From Proteus columbae (lineage in GTDB: Bacteria; Pseudomonadota; Gammaproteobacteria; Enterobacterales; Enterobacteriaceae), in the NCBI RefSeq assembly GCF_009914335.1, contig NZ_CP043925.1:2914001-2978000 (forward strand): 64,000 bases of DNA, given 5' to 3'. Both the position numbers and the translations under genes were made by a program. Position 1 is the first letter of the stretch. The number at the start of each line of letters is the position of its first letter. The notes under the pieces are model-generated. The model was not told where the DNA came from. It did not search any database and saw only the letters and a list, made by a program, of their open reading frames with translations. Shown here in pieces: positions 44,516 through 53,881 of the stretch.

Positions 44516-44529
44516 TATTAATTTAAATA

Positions 44530-44561
44530 TAAAAAAAAGCCGACCCCTATTTTTGGTCGGC
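44530..44561 (-). terminator. Terminator of the aga-kdu operon
   Basis: On the - strand, GCCGACC, nine bases and GGTCGGC are followed by eight U. It lies about 80 bases beyond the GH105 gene stop. Confidence 0.9.
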
Positions 44562-44643
44562 ATCCTAATAAGGAAAATATTACACGGAAGGCATAATAGA
44601 GCGTGTAAGAAAACGAAGCGTCAATATCAAGGGTCTAGCTATT

Positions 44644-45705
44644 TCACGAAAGTTTTAACACTTCACTCCCTGCTAATAAATAAGCACCAGCACCATAATC
44701 CATATTATGTTCAAACTTCACTTCACGAGGGTTAAATGCCGGAAGTTGAACCCAGCCTATCATGCCATTGTCATGAATACAGGTTTGTAATGCCGCCCAT
44801 GCTCTGTTTAATGCAGGGAAATAGACTTCTTTCTCTAATACTCCCTGATTAATTCCCCATGCTAGCCCATAACAAAATAGCGCTGTTGCTGAACTTTCAG
44901 GCGCAGGGAAATTATCAGGATCTAATAAACTGGTTCGCCAAAAACCATCTTCATGTTGATAACCTAGAATGGATGTCGCTAATTCTTTAAACAATACAAT
45001 ATAGCGTTCACGACCATGATAATCATCGGGCATATATTGAAGAATACGAGGAACTGAAGCTAAAACCCAGCCAATACCACGGCTCCAAAATACTTTTTCA
45101 CCGTTAGCTTCACGCATTTCATTTCCGTGACCATCAGGAATATAACGATGATCACGGAAAATAAGTCCTGTTTCAGGATCACGTAAATGCTCAATCGCAT
45201 CCCAATAAGCTGTGTGCATATAATCTAAATAACGTCGCTCACCCGTTATTTCTGATAATGCAGCAAACCCTGGAGGGGCCATAAAGAGCGCATCGCACCA
45301 CCACCAATCTTCACGACCCGGCTTAGGATCATTAAGCATAATGTCGAATGCTTTAATGGTTGGCTCAATCACTTCAAGTTGCTCAAACAGCGGACTTATG
45401 GCGAGATAAGCTTGAGCACAGACATGATCATCCGCAAAACGTGCATTTGGTCCTGTTCGAAATCCTGTATGCAACGTGTAATTTAACACACCATTAAGGT
45501 ACTCTTCGTCTTGCGTTGCCTGCCATGCAGCACTTACGCAACTCCATAAAACACCGCGTTCCCAATCCGTATCCTTTATAAAACGGGTTTTACCACTACG
45601 GCGGCGAACACTGCGAACTTGATTAGCCGATTGGTAACGATACACTCGCTTCATATTTTGCAATACGATACCTTTTTGCAAAGCCTCTGTATTAGCGTGT
45701 TCCAT
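44644..45705 (-). CDS. GH105 unsaturated uronyl hydrolase, cytoplasmic
   Basis: 353 residues of the (alpha/alpha)6 GH105/GH88 type. The signature DWWWCDALFMAPPGFA carries the catalytic Asp of GH105 enzymes such as YteR, and FWSRGIGWVLAS and the TDWERGVLW start region are also present. There is no signal peptide. It would hydrate the double bond of 4,5-unsaturated uronyl sugars and release 5-keto-4-deoxyuronate, the substrate of KduI encoded two genes upstream. The start at 45705 is set by GGAGAAATAGG before it. A longer frame to 45738 overlaps kduD. It is the last gene of the long - operon. Confidence 0.85.
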   Translation of the reverse strand: MEHANTEALQKGIVLQNMKRVYRYQSANQVRSVRRRSGKTRFIKDTDWERGVLWSCVSAAWQATQDEEYLNGVLNYTLHTGFRTGPNARFADDHVCAQAYLAISPLFEQLEVIEPTIKAFDIMLNDPKPGREDWWWCDALFMAPPGFAALSEITGERRYLDYMHTAYWDAIEHLRDPETGLIFRDHRYIPDGHGNEMREANGEKVFWSRGIGWVLASVPRILQYMPDDYHGRERYIVLFKELATSILGYQHEDGFWRTSLLDPDNFPAPESSATALFCYGLAWGINQGVLEKEVYFPALNRAWAALQTCIHDNGMIGWVQLPAFNPREVKFEHNMDYGAGAYLLAGSEVLKLS

Positions 45706-45722
45706 CCTATTTCTCCATGAAT

Positions 45723-46478
45723 TTAACGAGCTAACCAACCACCATCAACCGCAATTGTGTATCCATTAACATAATCACTGGCTTTAGAAGCTAAGAAAAT
45801 CGCAGGGCCTGCAACGTCTTCAGGGGTTCCCCAGCGTCCTGCAGGAATACGTTCTAAAATAGCTGCATTACGTGCATCATCAGCACGTAAAGCAGCCGTG
45901 TTATCTGTTGCCATATAGCCCGGAGCAATCGCATTAACGTTGATGTTGTATTGAGATAACTCGGTCGCTAATGCACGAGTTAATCCCATCACCGCAGATT
46001 TACTTGCTGTGTAAGAAGGTACACGAATACCACCTTGATAAGAGAGCATAGAGGCAATGTTAATTATCTTGCCACCCTCTCCTTGTTTTACAAATTGGCG
46101 GGCAACTTTTTGTGATAAGAAAAACAGTGTTTTCTGATTAATATCAATAACATCATCCCAATCTTTTTCACTAAACTCCAAAAGATCTTCTCGACGAATA
46201 ATGCCTGCATTATTGACCAGAATATCAAGACGGCCCATAACTGAAACCGCTTCATCTACCACAGCTTGTAATCCATCTTGTTTCATTAAATTTTGTGTAA
46301 TGTAATGAAAACGACGACCCAATGCTTCGACTTGCTGACGCGTTTCGGGTGCATCTTGAATACCGACACCCACAATATCAGCCCCAGCTTGCGCTAAACC
46401 AACGGCCATACCTTGCCCTAGCCCTGTATTACAACCTGTGACAATGGCAACCTTGCCACTTAAATCAAATAAATTCAT
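45723..46478 (-). CDS. kduD: 2-deoxy-D-gluconate 3-dehydrogenase KduD
   Basis: 251-residue short-chain dehydrogenase, with TGCNTGLGQGMA for NAD binding, NNAG, and catalytic S...YTASK. It reduces the 2,5-diketo-3-deoxygluconate formed by KduI to 2-keto-3-deoxygluconate. It lies between kduI and the GH105 gene in the same direction with short gaps. The sequence pattern (VDGGWLAR end, GIIRREDLLEFSEKDWDDVI) is that of enteric KduD. Confidence 0.93.
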   Translation of the reverse strand: MNLFDLSGKVAIVTGCNTGLGQGMAVGLAQAGADIVGVGIQDAPETRQQVEALGRRFHYITQNLMKQDGLQAVVDEAVSVMGRLDILVNNAGIIRREDLLEFSEKDWDDVIDINQKTLFFLSQKVARQFVKQGEGGKIINIASMLSYQGGIRVPSYTASKSAVMGLTRALATELSQYNINVNAIAPGYMATDNTAALRADDARNAAILERIPAGRWGTPEDVAGPAIFLASKASDYVNGYTIAVDGGWLAR

Positions 46479-46556
46479 ATCAGTAACCTCTCAGATGTGG
46501 CCTTATAGCCACACCTTTTTTATCTGTAGGGTAAGAAAAAATGTGACTATTCGTGG

Positions 46557-47387
46557 TTATTTCAGATCTTTCATTGCAACGTGATCCATATCGTGGAATA
46601 CCTGATTTTCACCGACCATTCCCCAAATAAAGGTATAGGATGCAGACCCAACACCTGAATGGATTGACCAACTAGGGCTTATCACCGCTTGTTCATTGCG
46701 GACCACTAAATGACGGGTTTCGGTTGGCTCTCCCATATAATGGAAAACGACATTGTCATCTTTCATATCGAAATAGAGATACACTTCCATACGGCGTTCG
46801 TGGGTATGACATGGCATGGTGTTCCATAAACTACCTGGCTCAAGAACGGTCATGCCCATTGATAATTGACATGTTGGTAACACTGAAGGGTGTAAGAATT
46901 TATAGATAGTACGAACGTTGCAGTTTTCTACATTACCAATTTTTTCTGGCGAAGCTTGTTGTTGCGTAATTTTACGCGTTGGATAAGTATGATGAGCAGG
47001 TGCGCAGTTCATATAAAAACGCGCTGGCGTTTCTACAGAATCACTAGTGAATTCAACAGATTTTGCGCCCATTCCGATATAAATGGCTTCACGAGGGCCA
47101 ATCTCAAACACTTCTCCATCAACAATCACTTTACCTGCACCACCAATATTAATGGCACCTAATTCACGTCTTTCCAAAAAGAAATCAACGCCTAATGCTT
47201 TACCTGCCATTAATGCTAAAGGTTGTGTTGTAGGAACAATACCGCCAACAATAATGCGATCTATATGGCTATAAGTGAGATTCATTTCCCCTTCACAGAA
47301 TAGGTTCTCAATCAGGAACTCCTTACGAAGCCCTTCTGTATCAAGCCTTTTAGCGTGTTCACTATGAATTGGCTGACGAATTTCCAT
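46557..47387 (-). CDS. kduI: 5-keto-4-deoxyuronate isomerase KduI
   Basis: 276 residues, a double-cupin isomerase close to E. coli KduI (278 residues). Zinc ligands lie in [14 protein letters not shown], and IVGGIVPTT and the [13 protein letters not shown] segment are conserved. It converts the product released by the uronyl hydrolase. The start [15 protein letters not shown] at 47387 has GAGG upstream and aligns with the family. The frame is open to 47621, but that part overlaps the agaA coding region. Confidence 0.94.
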   Translation of the reverse strand: MEIRQPIHSEHAKRLDTEGLRKEFLIENLFCEGEMNLTYSHIDRIIVGGIVPTTQPLALMAGKALGVDFFLERRELGAINIGGAGKVIVDGEVFEIGPREAIYIGMGAKSVEFTSDSVETPARFYMNCAPAHHTYPTRKITQQQASPEKIGNVENCNVRTIYKFLHPSVLPTCQLSMGMTVLEPGSLWNTMPCHTHERRMEVYLYFDMKDDNVVFHYMGEPTETRHLVVRNEQAVISPSWSIHSGVGSASYTFIWGMVGENQVFHDMDHVAMKDLK

Positions 47388-47430
47388 TATAAATACCTCA
47401 TTTTTACTGATGGGAGCATAAGCCAAAAGG

Positions 47431-48600
47431 CTATGCATTTTCCCCGGATACAGAGTAAATATGATTTCCTCTGATGAATGTATCGGTGAGATGAAAACAC
47501 TCATCCACCACAGCAAAGCTGGCTTGTCGACCCGCTTTGATATAACCCAATTGATCGCTGATACCGAGATATTCGGCAGGAATTGCACTCGCCATTTGTA
47601 CCGCTTCCCATTCGGGTACATGTGCTAGTTGCACCATATTTCGCAATGCACTATCTAGGCTACAAGTGCTTCCCGCCAAAGAGCCATCTGCGGTTTTTGC
47701 CTGACCTTGAGTCACACTGACTATTTGTGCACCCAGTGTGTAATCACCATCAGGTAAACCACCCGCACGCATACAATCAGTAATTAAGGCAAGCTGCTGA
47801 TATCCTTTCATGCGATACGCCAATTGCATCATGACAGGATGAACATGAATACCATCAGCAATAAGTTCAGCTAAAACATTGTGATACAACACTGCACCAC
47901 AACATCCAGGCTCACGATGGTGAAGCCCCGTCATACCGTTATATAAATGCACACCACAATCAGCACCATGCAAAAATGCATCTGAAGTTTGCTCATAAGT
48001 TGCCGCGGTATGCGCTACACTTGGCTTAATACCTCGCTTGACCAACCAATCAATCGCCTCCATAGAGCCTTGTGCTTCAGGTGCAACAGCGACACGCAAT
48101 AGCGTATCTCCCGCACTTTCGAGTAATGTTTCTAGCTCTGAAATTGTCGGTGCTTTGAGATATTTAACAGGGTGAGAGCCTCGATGACGCTCTGTAAAAT
48201 AAGGCCCCTCTAAAAAACTGCCTAGTAACAATGCACCCGAAGTTTGTGGCGTTGATAAGAACTCACGCACTTGTGATAACGCGTCACGAATATCCTCCAT
48301 AGGCGCGGTAACGGTTGTACCCACCCATGCAACGACACCCGTTTTCACAAGCGCATCCGCAATGGTTTGTAACCCTTGTTGAGTGGCATCCATTACATCC
48401 GCCCCTTCACGGCCATGAATATGAATATCCACAAAACCCGGTAATAATGATTTACCTTTTAGGCGAATAATAGGGCAATCTGTCGGCGCCTCTGTGGTGA
48501 TTGATTCAATATTTTCACCCTTAACACGGACATAACAGAGATAGCGAATACCTTCTGGCGTAAAGGTTCTATCGGCTAAAATGGCATATTGCTGACTCAT
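47431..48600 (-). CDS. agaA: N-acetylgalactosamine-6-phosphate deacetylase AgaA
   Basis: 389 residues of the NagA/AgaA amidohydrolase family with metal-site motif [40 protein letters not shown] and the catalytic Asp in ALITDCM. Its place after agaVWEF in an aga operon makes GalNAc-6-P the likely substrate rather than GlcNAc-6-P. The ATG overlaps the agaF stop by four bases (ATGA). kduI starts 44 bases after it, which ties amino-sugar and uronate catabolism in one transcript. Confidence 0.88.
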   Translation of the reverse strand: MSQQYAILADRTFTPEGIRYLCYVRVKGENIESITTEAPTDCPIIRLKGKSLLPGFVDIHIHGREGADVMDATQQGLQTIADALVKTGVVAWVGTTVTAPMEDIRDALSQVREFLSTPQTSGALLLGSFLEGPYFTERHRGSHPVKYLKAPTISELETLLESAGDTLLRVAVAPEAQGSMEAIDWLVKRGIKPSVAHTAATYEQTSDAFLHGADCGVHLYNGMTGLHHREPGCCGAVLYHNVLAELIADGIHVHPVMMQLAYRMKGYQQLALITDCMRAGGLPDGDYTLGAQIVSVTQGQAKTADGSLAGSTCSLDSALRNMVQLAHVPEWEAVQMASAIPAEYLGISDQLGYIKAGRQASFAVVDECFHLTDTFIRGNHIYSVSGENA

Positions 48601-49031
48601 AAGCCGTCTTCTTCATCAGCATCATTACTGTCTATTTGAGCCAATTGCTCACGAATATCTTGAATACTGTCTTGACCAATTTCCCGTAGCGTTTGCACGA
48701 GTTCTGAGGTTGAACATCCTTCTCGTTCAAAAGCTGCATTCACAATCATGGGTAAATTAACCCCAGCTAACACTTCAACGGCGGGATTTTGCATCATAAT
48801 TGCCATGGCACGATTACAAGGGGTTCCACCGGGTAAATCGGTTAAAAAGAGATATTGCTGGCATGACATTGAGTCGATCGCTTCACGCATTTTTTCTTCA
48901 AGCTCATCAGGAGAGATTGACTCAACAAAATCGATAAACGCGATATCTTCTTGTTCGCCTGCAATAGCCTTTACAGCAGAAGCCATGCCTGAGGCAAAAT
49001 TAAGATGTCCTGAAACAATAAGACCTATCAT
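48597..49031 (-). CDS. agaF: PTS IIA component, mannose/galactosamine family (AgaF)
   Basis: 144 residues of the EIIA-Man fold. The phosphorylated His is H9 in GLIVSGHLNFASGM. The DLPGGTPCN block is typical of the family. It passes phosphate from HPr to IIB (AgaV). It is the fourth PTS gene in the run, 99 bases after IID, and overlaps agaA. Confidence 0.9.
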   Translation of the reverse strand: MIGLIVSGHLNFASGMASAVKAIAGEQEDIAFIDFVESISPDELEEKMREAIDSMSCQQYLFLTDLPGGTPCNRAMAIMMQNPAVEVLAGVNLPMIVNAAFEREGCSTSELVQTLREIGQDSIQDIREQLAQIDSNDADEEDGL

Positions 49032-49130
49032 GAGTGACTCCTTGCGGGCAGCAGAAGGCTCTCCTGCCCGTTTATAGCAAGTTAATAATGTATTTCGACT
49101 GACAATAACGGCGGTGAAAAAGGCTCTCTG

Positions 49131-50021
49131 TTATAAGAATCCTAATACGTGACCGATAACGCCAAAGGCTAAAGTTGAGAAAATCAATACCGGAGGTTTT
49201 CCCCAAAAACCGGTGCTTTTAACCATTTTGTACATCAGGAAAACTAAGCACAGAGGCAGTAAATTCGGCATAATTTTGTCAAAGAGCGCGGTTTGCAATT
49301 CAACCACCTTCCCTCCCAGCTCTAGCGAGGCGGTGGTTTGCACCTTGATAAAGGTCGCGGAGAGCGCACCAATGACAAAGATCCCCATAATATTGGCGGC
49401 TTTAGCCAGTTTTTCAGTGGCATCACTCATATTGACCATCGCCGCCGTACCTGCGCGATAGCCCATGAACATCAGCCCGAAATACACTAAAAAGTGCACA
49501 ATTTGGTATAAAAAGAAGAAAACAAAAGGCCCTGCAATTGATCCTTCCATTGCAATGGAAGCACCTAATGCTAATGTCAGTGGCATTAAGGTCATATGGT
49601 CAATAGCGTCACCAATACCCCCAGTTGGCCCCATGCCTGCAACTTTCATCACGTTAACAGTAGAAGGTTTCTCTTTGTTTTCTTCCATTGCAACGGCTGT
49701 TCCTAATAGGAAGGTAAACAGCTTTGGACTTGCATTAAAAAACTGTAGATGGTTTTTTAATGATGTTGCATAGTCACGTTTGTTATTTCCGTGAATTTTT
49801 TTCAATGCTGGAATAATTGAGAACGCAAACCCACCACCTTGCATACGTTCAAAGTTGAAGTTACCTTCCATAAACAAGCCACGGAACGCACACTTCCAGA
49901 GATCGCCCTTAGTGATAACTTTTCTGACAGTGGTATCTTGGTATTCATCAATGCCATCAATCAAAGAACCCGTTTCTGGTTTATCCTGCGTTTTCAATGC
50001 GGTGCTGTTATCAGATACCAT
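49131..50021 (-). CDS. agaE: PTS IID component, mannose/galactosamine family (AgaE)
   Basis: 296 residues, with the family block LFMEGNFNFERMQGGGFAFSIIPALKKI and GMGPTGGIGDAIDH, then several membrane spans. With AgaW it forms the membrane transporter. The start at 50021 is chosen because GAGGA lies eight to nine bases upstream. The first 11 bases overlap the end of agaW, which implies coupled translation. The longer frame from 50066 is not supported. Confidence 0.9.
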   Translation of the reverse strand: MVSDNSTALKTQDKPETGSLIDGIDEYQDTTVRKVITKGDLWKCAFRGLFMEGNFNFERMQGGGFAFSIIPALKKIHGNNKRDYATSLKNHLQFFNASPKLFTFLLGTAVAMEENKEKPSTVNVMKVAGMGPTGGIGDAIDHMTLMPLTLALGASIAMEGSIAGPFVFFFLYQIVHFLVYFGLMFMGYRAGTAAMVNMSDATEKLAKAANIMGIFVIGALSATFIKVQTTASLELGGKVVELQTALFDKIMPNLLPLCLVFLMYKMVKSTGFWGKPPVLIFSTLAFGVIGHVLGFL

Positions 50022-50778
50022 CTTCGAAATCCTCATTCTGCTGACTTGAATTTTTGTTATTACCACTAAAGAAGAAGTAAAGTGCTGCGGCTGACGCGCC
50101 TAAAATAGCGACCGCCATAATTGGAAGTTTCAGATAAGTCGTCATCACGAAGCCAATAAAGAACACACCTGCCACTTCTTTTGACCACATGATTTTTAGC
50201 AACATGGCGAAACCAATTGCAGGAACCATTTTCGCGCCAATACCTAAGCCTTCTAGCAAGACTTTTGGTGTATTTTCATCAATCCATTGAGCAGCATGTT
50301 CACCGAAATAAACCGTAACAAAAGCAACCAAAGCATAGAGTAATGAACGCACCGTAATCGTGATGATCAGTAGCCGTGAAATACCTGCTGCATCGGCTCT
50401 TTCTGCGTATCTATCTGCTTTTCCCATGGTGAAAGCGGTCACAGCAAAGAAACCAATCACGAGCATTTGCATTAACACAGCAATAGGCATCCCAATTCCC
50501 ATTGCAACTTCTGGTGATTGTTTTGTCATTACCGCAAAAGCAACCGCAGCGATTGTCCCTAATGTCACATCAGGTGGCTGAGCACCCGCATTGGGAACTA
50601 GTCCTAACCATGCGAGCTCTAACGTTGCACCCGCAATCAATCCAACCTGCATATCACCCATAATCAGCCCCACAACAGGCCCTGTGATTAATGGTCTGTG
50701 AATATTTAATGCAACGTCATACTTATCTATACCGCAAAAGAAGGCCCATAAAGCCACTAAAGAAGCTTCAAAAATCAT
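50011..50778 (-). CDS. agaW: PTS IIC component, mannose/galactosamine family (AgaW)
   Basis: 255 residues with about seven transmembrane spans. Family motifs include GIDKYDVALNIHRPLITGPVVGLIMGD and GATLELAWLGLVPNAGAQPPDVTLGTI, the substrate-binding core of IIC-Man/Aga. It carries the sugar across the inner membrane during phosphorylation. A hairpin separates it from agaV upstream. The C-terminal polar tail overlaps agaE by 11 bases. Confidence 0.92.
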   Translation of the reverse strand: MIFEASLVALWAFFCGIDKYDVALNIHRPLITGPVVGLIMGDMQVGLIAGATLELAWLGLVPNAGAQPPDVTLGTIAAVAFAVMTKQSPEVAMGIGMPIAVLMQMLVIGFFAVTAFTMGKADRYAERADAAGISRLLIITITVRSLLYALVAFVTVYFGEHAAQWIDENTPKVLLEGLGIGAKMVPAIGFAMLLKIMWSKEVAGVFFIGFVMTTYLKLPIMAVAILGASAAALYFFFSGNNKNSSQQNEDFEDGI

Positions 50779-50790
50779 AAATAATCCTCA

Positions 50791-50808
50791 AACCTGCTAA
50801 TGCAGGTT
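50791..50808 (-). other. Hairpin between agaV and agaW
   Basis: AACCTGC, TAAT, GCAGGTT is a perfect seven-pair stem. Its T-run is on the + strand side, so on the transcribed - strand it is more likely a processing or stability element than a terminator. Confidence 0.4.
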
Positions 50809-50825
50809 TTTTGCTCAGGAAATTA

Positions 50826-51320
50826 TCAGGCTGATGCGAGTGCTAACACATCAACAGGTGTCTGATCGGGAGTGTTTTGAATTGTGCAAGTTACACCATT
50901 TGCAACGAGCCTTTTAAACGCATCAATGTCTGTTTCATTGACTGACACGGTTTTCGCAATTTGGCGTTTCCCTTCATGAAAATGCATATTGCCAACATTA
51001 CAATGAGTAATAGGCACGCCCCCTTCCACTAAACGGGCAACATCTGTTGGGTTATTACACAAAACAAAAATTTTCTGACGAGGTGATGCTTTACTAATAA
51101 CATCAATGGTTTTTTGAATAGAGAAGAAGCGAACAGCATATTCACCACCAGCTGATGCTTTCATTCCAGCTTGCATAAATGCGGCATTGGGGCCTTCTGC
51201 TGCGTCATCATTAGCCACTAAAATCAGGTTTGCTTCCGTATGTTTACCCCATGTAATGCGGATTTGACCATGGAGTAAACGTTCATCAATGCGGGTCCAG
51301 ACAATATTCGGTGTGTTCAT
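50826..51320 (-). CDS. agaV: PTS IIB component, mannose/galactosamine family (AgaV)
   Basis: 164 residues of the EIIB-Man/Sor fold, with the phosphorylated His in IDERLLHGQIRITWG near the N-terminus. It receives phosphate from AgaF and gives it to the incoming sugar. It is the first PTS gene of the operon, 24 bases after agaS. Confidence 0.92.
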   Translation of the reverse strand: MNTPNIVWTRIDERLLHGQIRITWGKHTEANLILVANDDAAEGPNAAFMQAGMKASAGGEYAVRFFSIQKTIDVISKASPRQKIFVLCNNPTDVARLVEGGVPITHCNVGNMHFHEGKRQIAKTVSVNETDIDAFKRLVANGVTCTIQNTPDQTPVDVLALASA

Positions 51321-51344
51321 GATTAGCTCTCTTATTATATTTTA

Positions 51345-52535
51345 TTAATTTAAAGCAGACTGTGTGTCTTCTGTTTTAAGTGAGAACGGATAAATTGTGA
51401 CGCCTTGTACAACACGGTTGATTTCTCCTGTCGGAGACGGGTTATCAGGCGTATTCCCTAGTGCAATGGAACTGTGAAATGCGAATGATTGCGCCAACAT
51501 CAAGTAAGGGAACAATAGCGCCACATCTGAACAGTTCTCTAGCGCAGGAATATAAACAAAACTCTCTTTTGAGAAAGTATTATCATTTCGTGCGGTGATC
51601 GCGATCACCTTACCTGATGCATTATCGTGAATAACCTCTCGTAATAAGTCAGTCTCATATTGACGAGTGTAAGGATCATTAGAGAAAAACATCACCACTA
51701 AAGTTTCTTTATTTACGATAGACTTAGGGCCATGTCGGAAGCCTAATGGAGTATCAAAACTAGCAACCACTTTACCCGCAGTTAGCTCTAACATTTTTAA
51801 AGCTGCTTCTTGCGCTAATCCTTGTAATCCGCCACTTCCTAAGTAAATAACCCGTTTAAATTTACCGGCGTATTTTTCGCGGATAATTTGATTCGCTTTA
51901 TCAAACTGCGCTTTATAATCACTAAAAAATGGCGCGATTGAGTCACTAAAAACGTTATCACCTAAAAAGATGGTTACAGCCGCCATCATCATGGATGAAA
52001 AGCTAGAGGTCATCGCTAAAGAGCGGTCGTTTGATTCTTCTGGCATCAATAATGCCAATGCACTGCGGTTGTTTTGGCAATACTCATAAAGTTTGCCATT
52101 TGGATTACACGTCAGTACTAAGTGATAACATTGTGATAGGCATTCAGTCGCAACATCTAACGCAGCCACACTTTCAGGGCTATTACCTGAACGTGCAAAA
52201 GAGATTAGTAATGTTGGAATGTCTTCCGCTAAATATTCTTGTGGATCAGCCACTAAATCAGTGGTTGCAATCGCATCTACTCGACGTTTTGTATGACCAC
52301 TTAAAATGGGTGCTAACGCTTTTCCAGCAAAAGCAGACGTACCCGCACCGGTTAAGATAATTCGCGCATAAGGCAGTGAGAGCGCTTTATCTAAAAAGGC
52401 TTGGATCTCAGTACGATTTTCTTTCACTGATAGCCATGTTTTTTTCCAACATTCTGGTTGTTGCTCAATTTCTTTCGCAGTCCAAAATGCATTCAGTTGC
52501 TCTAATTGAGCGGTCTGATAACTTAAATATTCCAT
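51345..52535 (-). CDS. agaS: Galactosamine-6-phosphate deaminase/isomerase AgaS (double SIS)
   Basis: 396 residues with two SIS sugar-isomerase domains (GAGTSAFAGKALAPIL at about 60-75 and YLGSGGLQGLAQEAALKMLELTAG at about 230-255). In E. coli AgaS converts galactosamine-6-P to tagatose-6-P and ammonia. The start MEYLSYQTAQ at 52535 is selected by GAGGG nine bases upstream. The next ATG out (52547) overlaps kbaZ. It lies between kbaZ and the PTS genes. Confidence 0.91.
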   Translation of the reverse strand: MEYLSYQTAQLEQLNAFWTAKEIEQQPECWKKTWLSVKENRTEIQAFLDKALSLPYARIILTGAGTSAFAGKALAPILSGHTKRRVDAIATTDLVADPQEYLAEDIPTLLISFARSGNSPESVAALDVATECLSQCYHLVLTCNPNGKLYEYCQNNRSALALLMPEESNDRSLAMTSSFSSMMMAAVTIFLGDNVFSDSIAPFFSDYKAQFDKANQIIREKYAGKFKRVIYLGSGGLQGLAQEAALKMLELTAGKVVASFDTPLGFRHGPKSIVNKETLVVMFFSNDPYTRQYETDLLREVIHDNASGKVIAITARNDNTFSKESFVYIPALENCSDVALLFPYLMLAQSFAFHSSIALGNTPDNPSPTGEINRVVQGVTIYPFSLKTEDTQSALN

Positions 52536-52547
52536 GGTTTCCCTCAA

Positions 52548-53828
52548 TTAATGGACATAGCACGCATCGGCATAAACCGATAACACATCACGTATTTTCG
52601 CAATAACAAAAGATTCAGGTGATCCGTCAATCATGCCTTCTCTAAATTGGGTAAATTGATAAGGCAGATATTGGCTCAATAAAGGCAATGGAATAGGTTT
52701 AACGGATAAGTTATCCATTAGTGTGTCGATGGCGGCATTAATTTCAGCATCAGGCCAGTAATAACGAATGCGATCACTAAAACTATAGACTCGAGCAAAG
52801 GCTTGTTGACGTTCATCTCCGTGATAGTATTTTTGCCAAAATCCTGGCTCACGGCACATCAGTTGTTCCATTTTTTCACGCAATTTAGAGCACTGATCTT
52901 GAGGGAATAATGTTTCTTCAATCGAGCAGAGTGCGTATAAACCTTCACGCATAGCAAAGGTTAAGGCAGGCCCAACTTTTAAAATGGCAAAATGGTCATG
53001 AACTAATTGTTTATAAGCCTCTTTGGTTTGGTAGTCCGTAGAGTGTGCTTCAAAAACAATGTGAGAATAATCGTTCACCACTTGGCTTAATGCCTGTGCT
53101 TTTTCAGGTTGGTAATCAATGATACCAGTGTGATCAAACTCAACACCGGGTTGAACCACTAAACCAATCACGCGCTCCCAACAGTCAGAAACTCCCGCCT
53201 TTTGAAAAGCTTGGCGGTGGCACTCTAATGTTTTACGCGCTGCGTCTGGTGAAGTCACTTCAACGGTATCAAGTTCTTCGGCAGCACCGCCCGGAACGGG
53301 CACTTCTGTACCAACAACATAAACAATGTCACTAGAACCAAATGTTTCTTTTGCGGTATTTTCTGCAATCACCGCAAGACGTGCTGCGCGAGAGGCCACA
53401 ATTTCGTCTGTTAACGGGATAGGATCATCAGCACAAGACATACTGCAATCAAGATGGATTTTTTTGAAACCTGCGGCAACATAATGTGCAATCAACACGT
53501 CTGCATTTGCCATCGCTTCTTTGGCATTAAGATGTTGCCAACGATTAGGCCCTAAATGATCACCACCAAGAATAAGTTTCTCGATAGGAAAACCTACTTT
53601 TTCAGCCTGTTCAATGACGTATTGGTAAAAATCAGCGGGGGTCATTCCCGTATAACCACCAAACTGATCAACCTGATTAGAGGTGGCTTCAATTAGCAGA
53701 AAGGAATCATTATCCAGCGCTTGTAATAGAGCTGCTTCTATTACTAAAGGATGGGCAGAACAAACAGAATAAATACCATTCTGTTTGCCTGATTTATGTT
53801 GCTGAACAATCTTTTCTAAAGGATGCAT
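52548..53828 (-). CDS. kbaZ: Tagatose-bisphosphate aldolase subunit KbaZ/GatZ
   Basis: 426 residues, the non-catalytic subunit that stabilises the tagatose-1,6-bisphosphate aldolase KbaY. Family blocks are [29 protein letters not shown] and HLDCSMSC. The partner kbaY is 5.9 kb away on the other strand (59729). Its ribosome-binding GGAG lies in the 3' arm of a nested hairpin upstream, which may limit translation. Confidence 0.92.
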   Translation of the reverse strand: MHPLEKIVQQHKSGKQNGIYSVCSAHPLVIEAALLQALDNDSFLLIEATSNQVDQFGGYTGMTPADFYQYVIEQAEKVGFPIEKLILGGDHLGPNRWQHLNAKEAMANADVLIAHYVAAGFKKIHLDCSMSCADDPIPLTDEIVASRAARLAVIAENTAKETFGSSDIVYVVGTEVPVPGGAAEELDTVEVTSPDAARKTLECHRQAFQKAGVSDCWERVIGLVVQPGVEFDHTGIIDYQPEKAQALSQVVNDYSHIVFEAHSTDYQTKEAYKQLVHDHFAILKVGPALTFAMREGLYALCSIEETLFPQDQCSKLREKMEQLMCREPGFWQKYYHGDERQQAFARVYSFSDRIRYYWPDAEINAAIDTLMDNLSVKPIPLPLLSQYLPYQFTQFREGMIDGSPESFVIAKIRDVLSVYADACYVH

Positions 53829-53834
53829 TAAATA

Positions 53835-53877
53835 CTAACTCCATAATCAACACCGGCGGTGTTGCTAATGGAGTTAG
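53835..53877 (-). promoter_or_regulatory. Nested hairpin masking the kbaZ ribosome-binding site
   Basis: The outer arms are CTAACTCCAT and ATGGAGTTAG (ten perfect pairs). Inside is a second stem AACACCG / CGGTGTT. On the - strand the 3' arm holds GGAG, the likely ribosome-binding sequence of kbaZ ten bases before its ATG. It lies in the agaR-kbaZ gap without a U-tract. Confidence 0.6.
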
Positions 53878-53881
53878 CAAA

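Larger units (their letters stand above)
43493..44520 (+). repeat. Tandem duplication of a 518-bp hok/sok-like unit
   Basis: Two direct copies (43493-44010 and 44011-44520) begin with ATTAGCGAATCA and end with a hairpin AGAGGTAACA / TGTTACCTCT plus TATTTTATT. Promoter, 5' leader start, toxin frame and 3' hairpins align almost base for base. The difference is concentrated in the middle of the leader. Confidence 0.93.

Noticed and set aside
43493..44520. Direct repeats considered as CRISPR or insertion-sequence remnant
   Set aside because: There are only two long units with gene content, no short regular spacers, no transposase and no terminal inverted repeats or target duplication.
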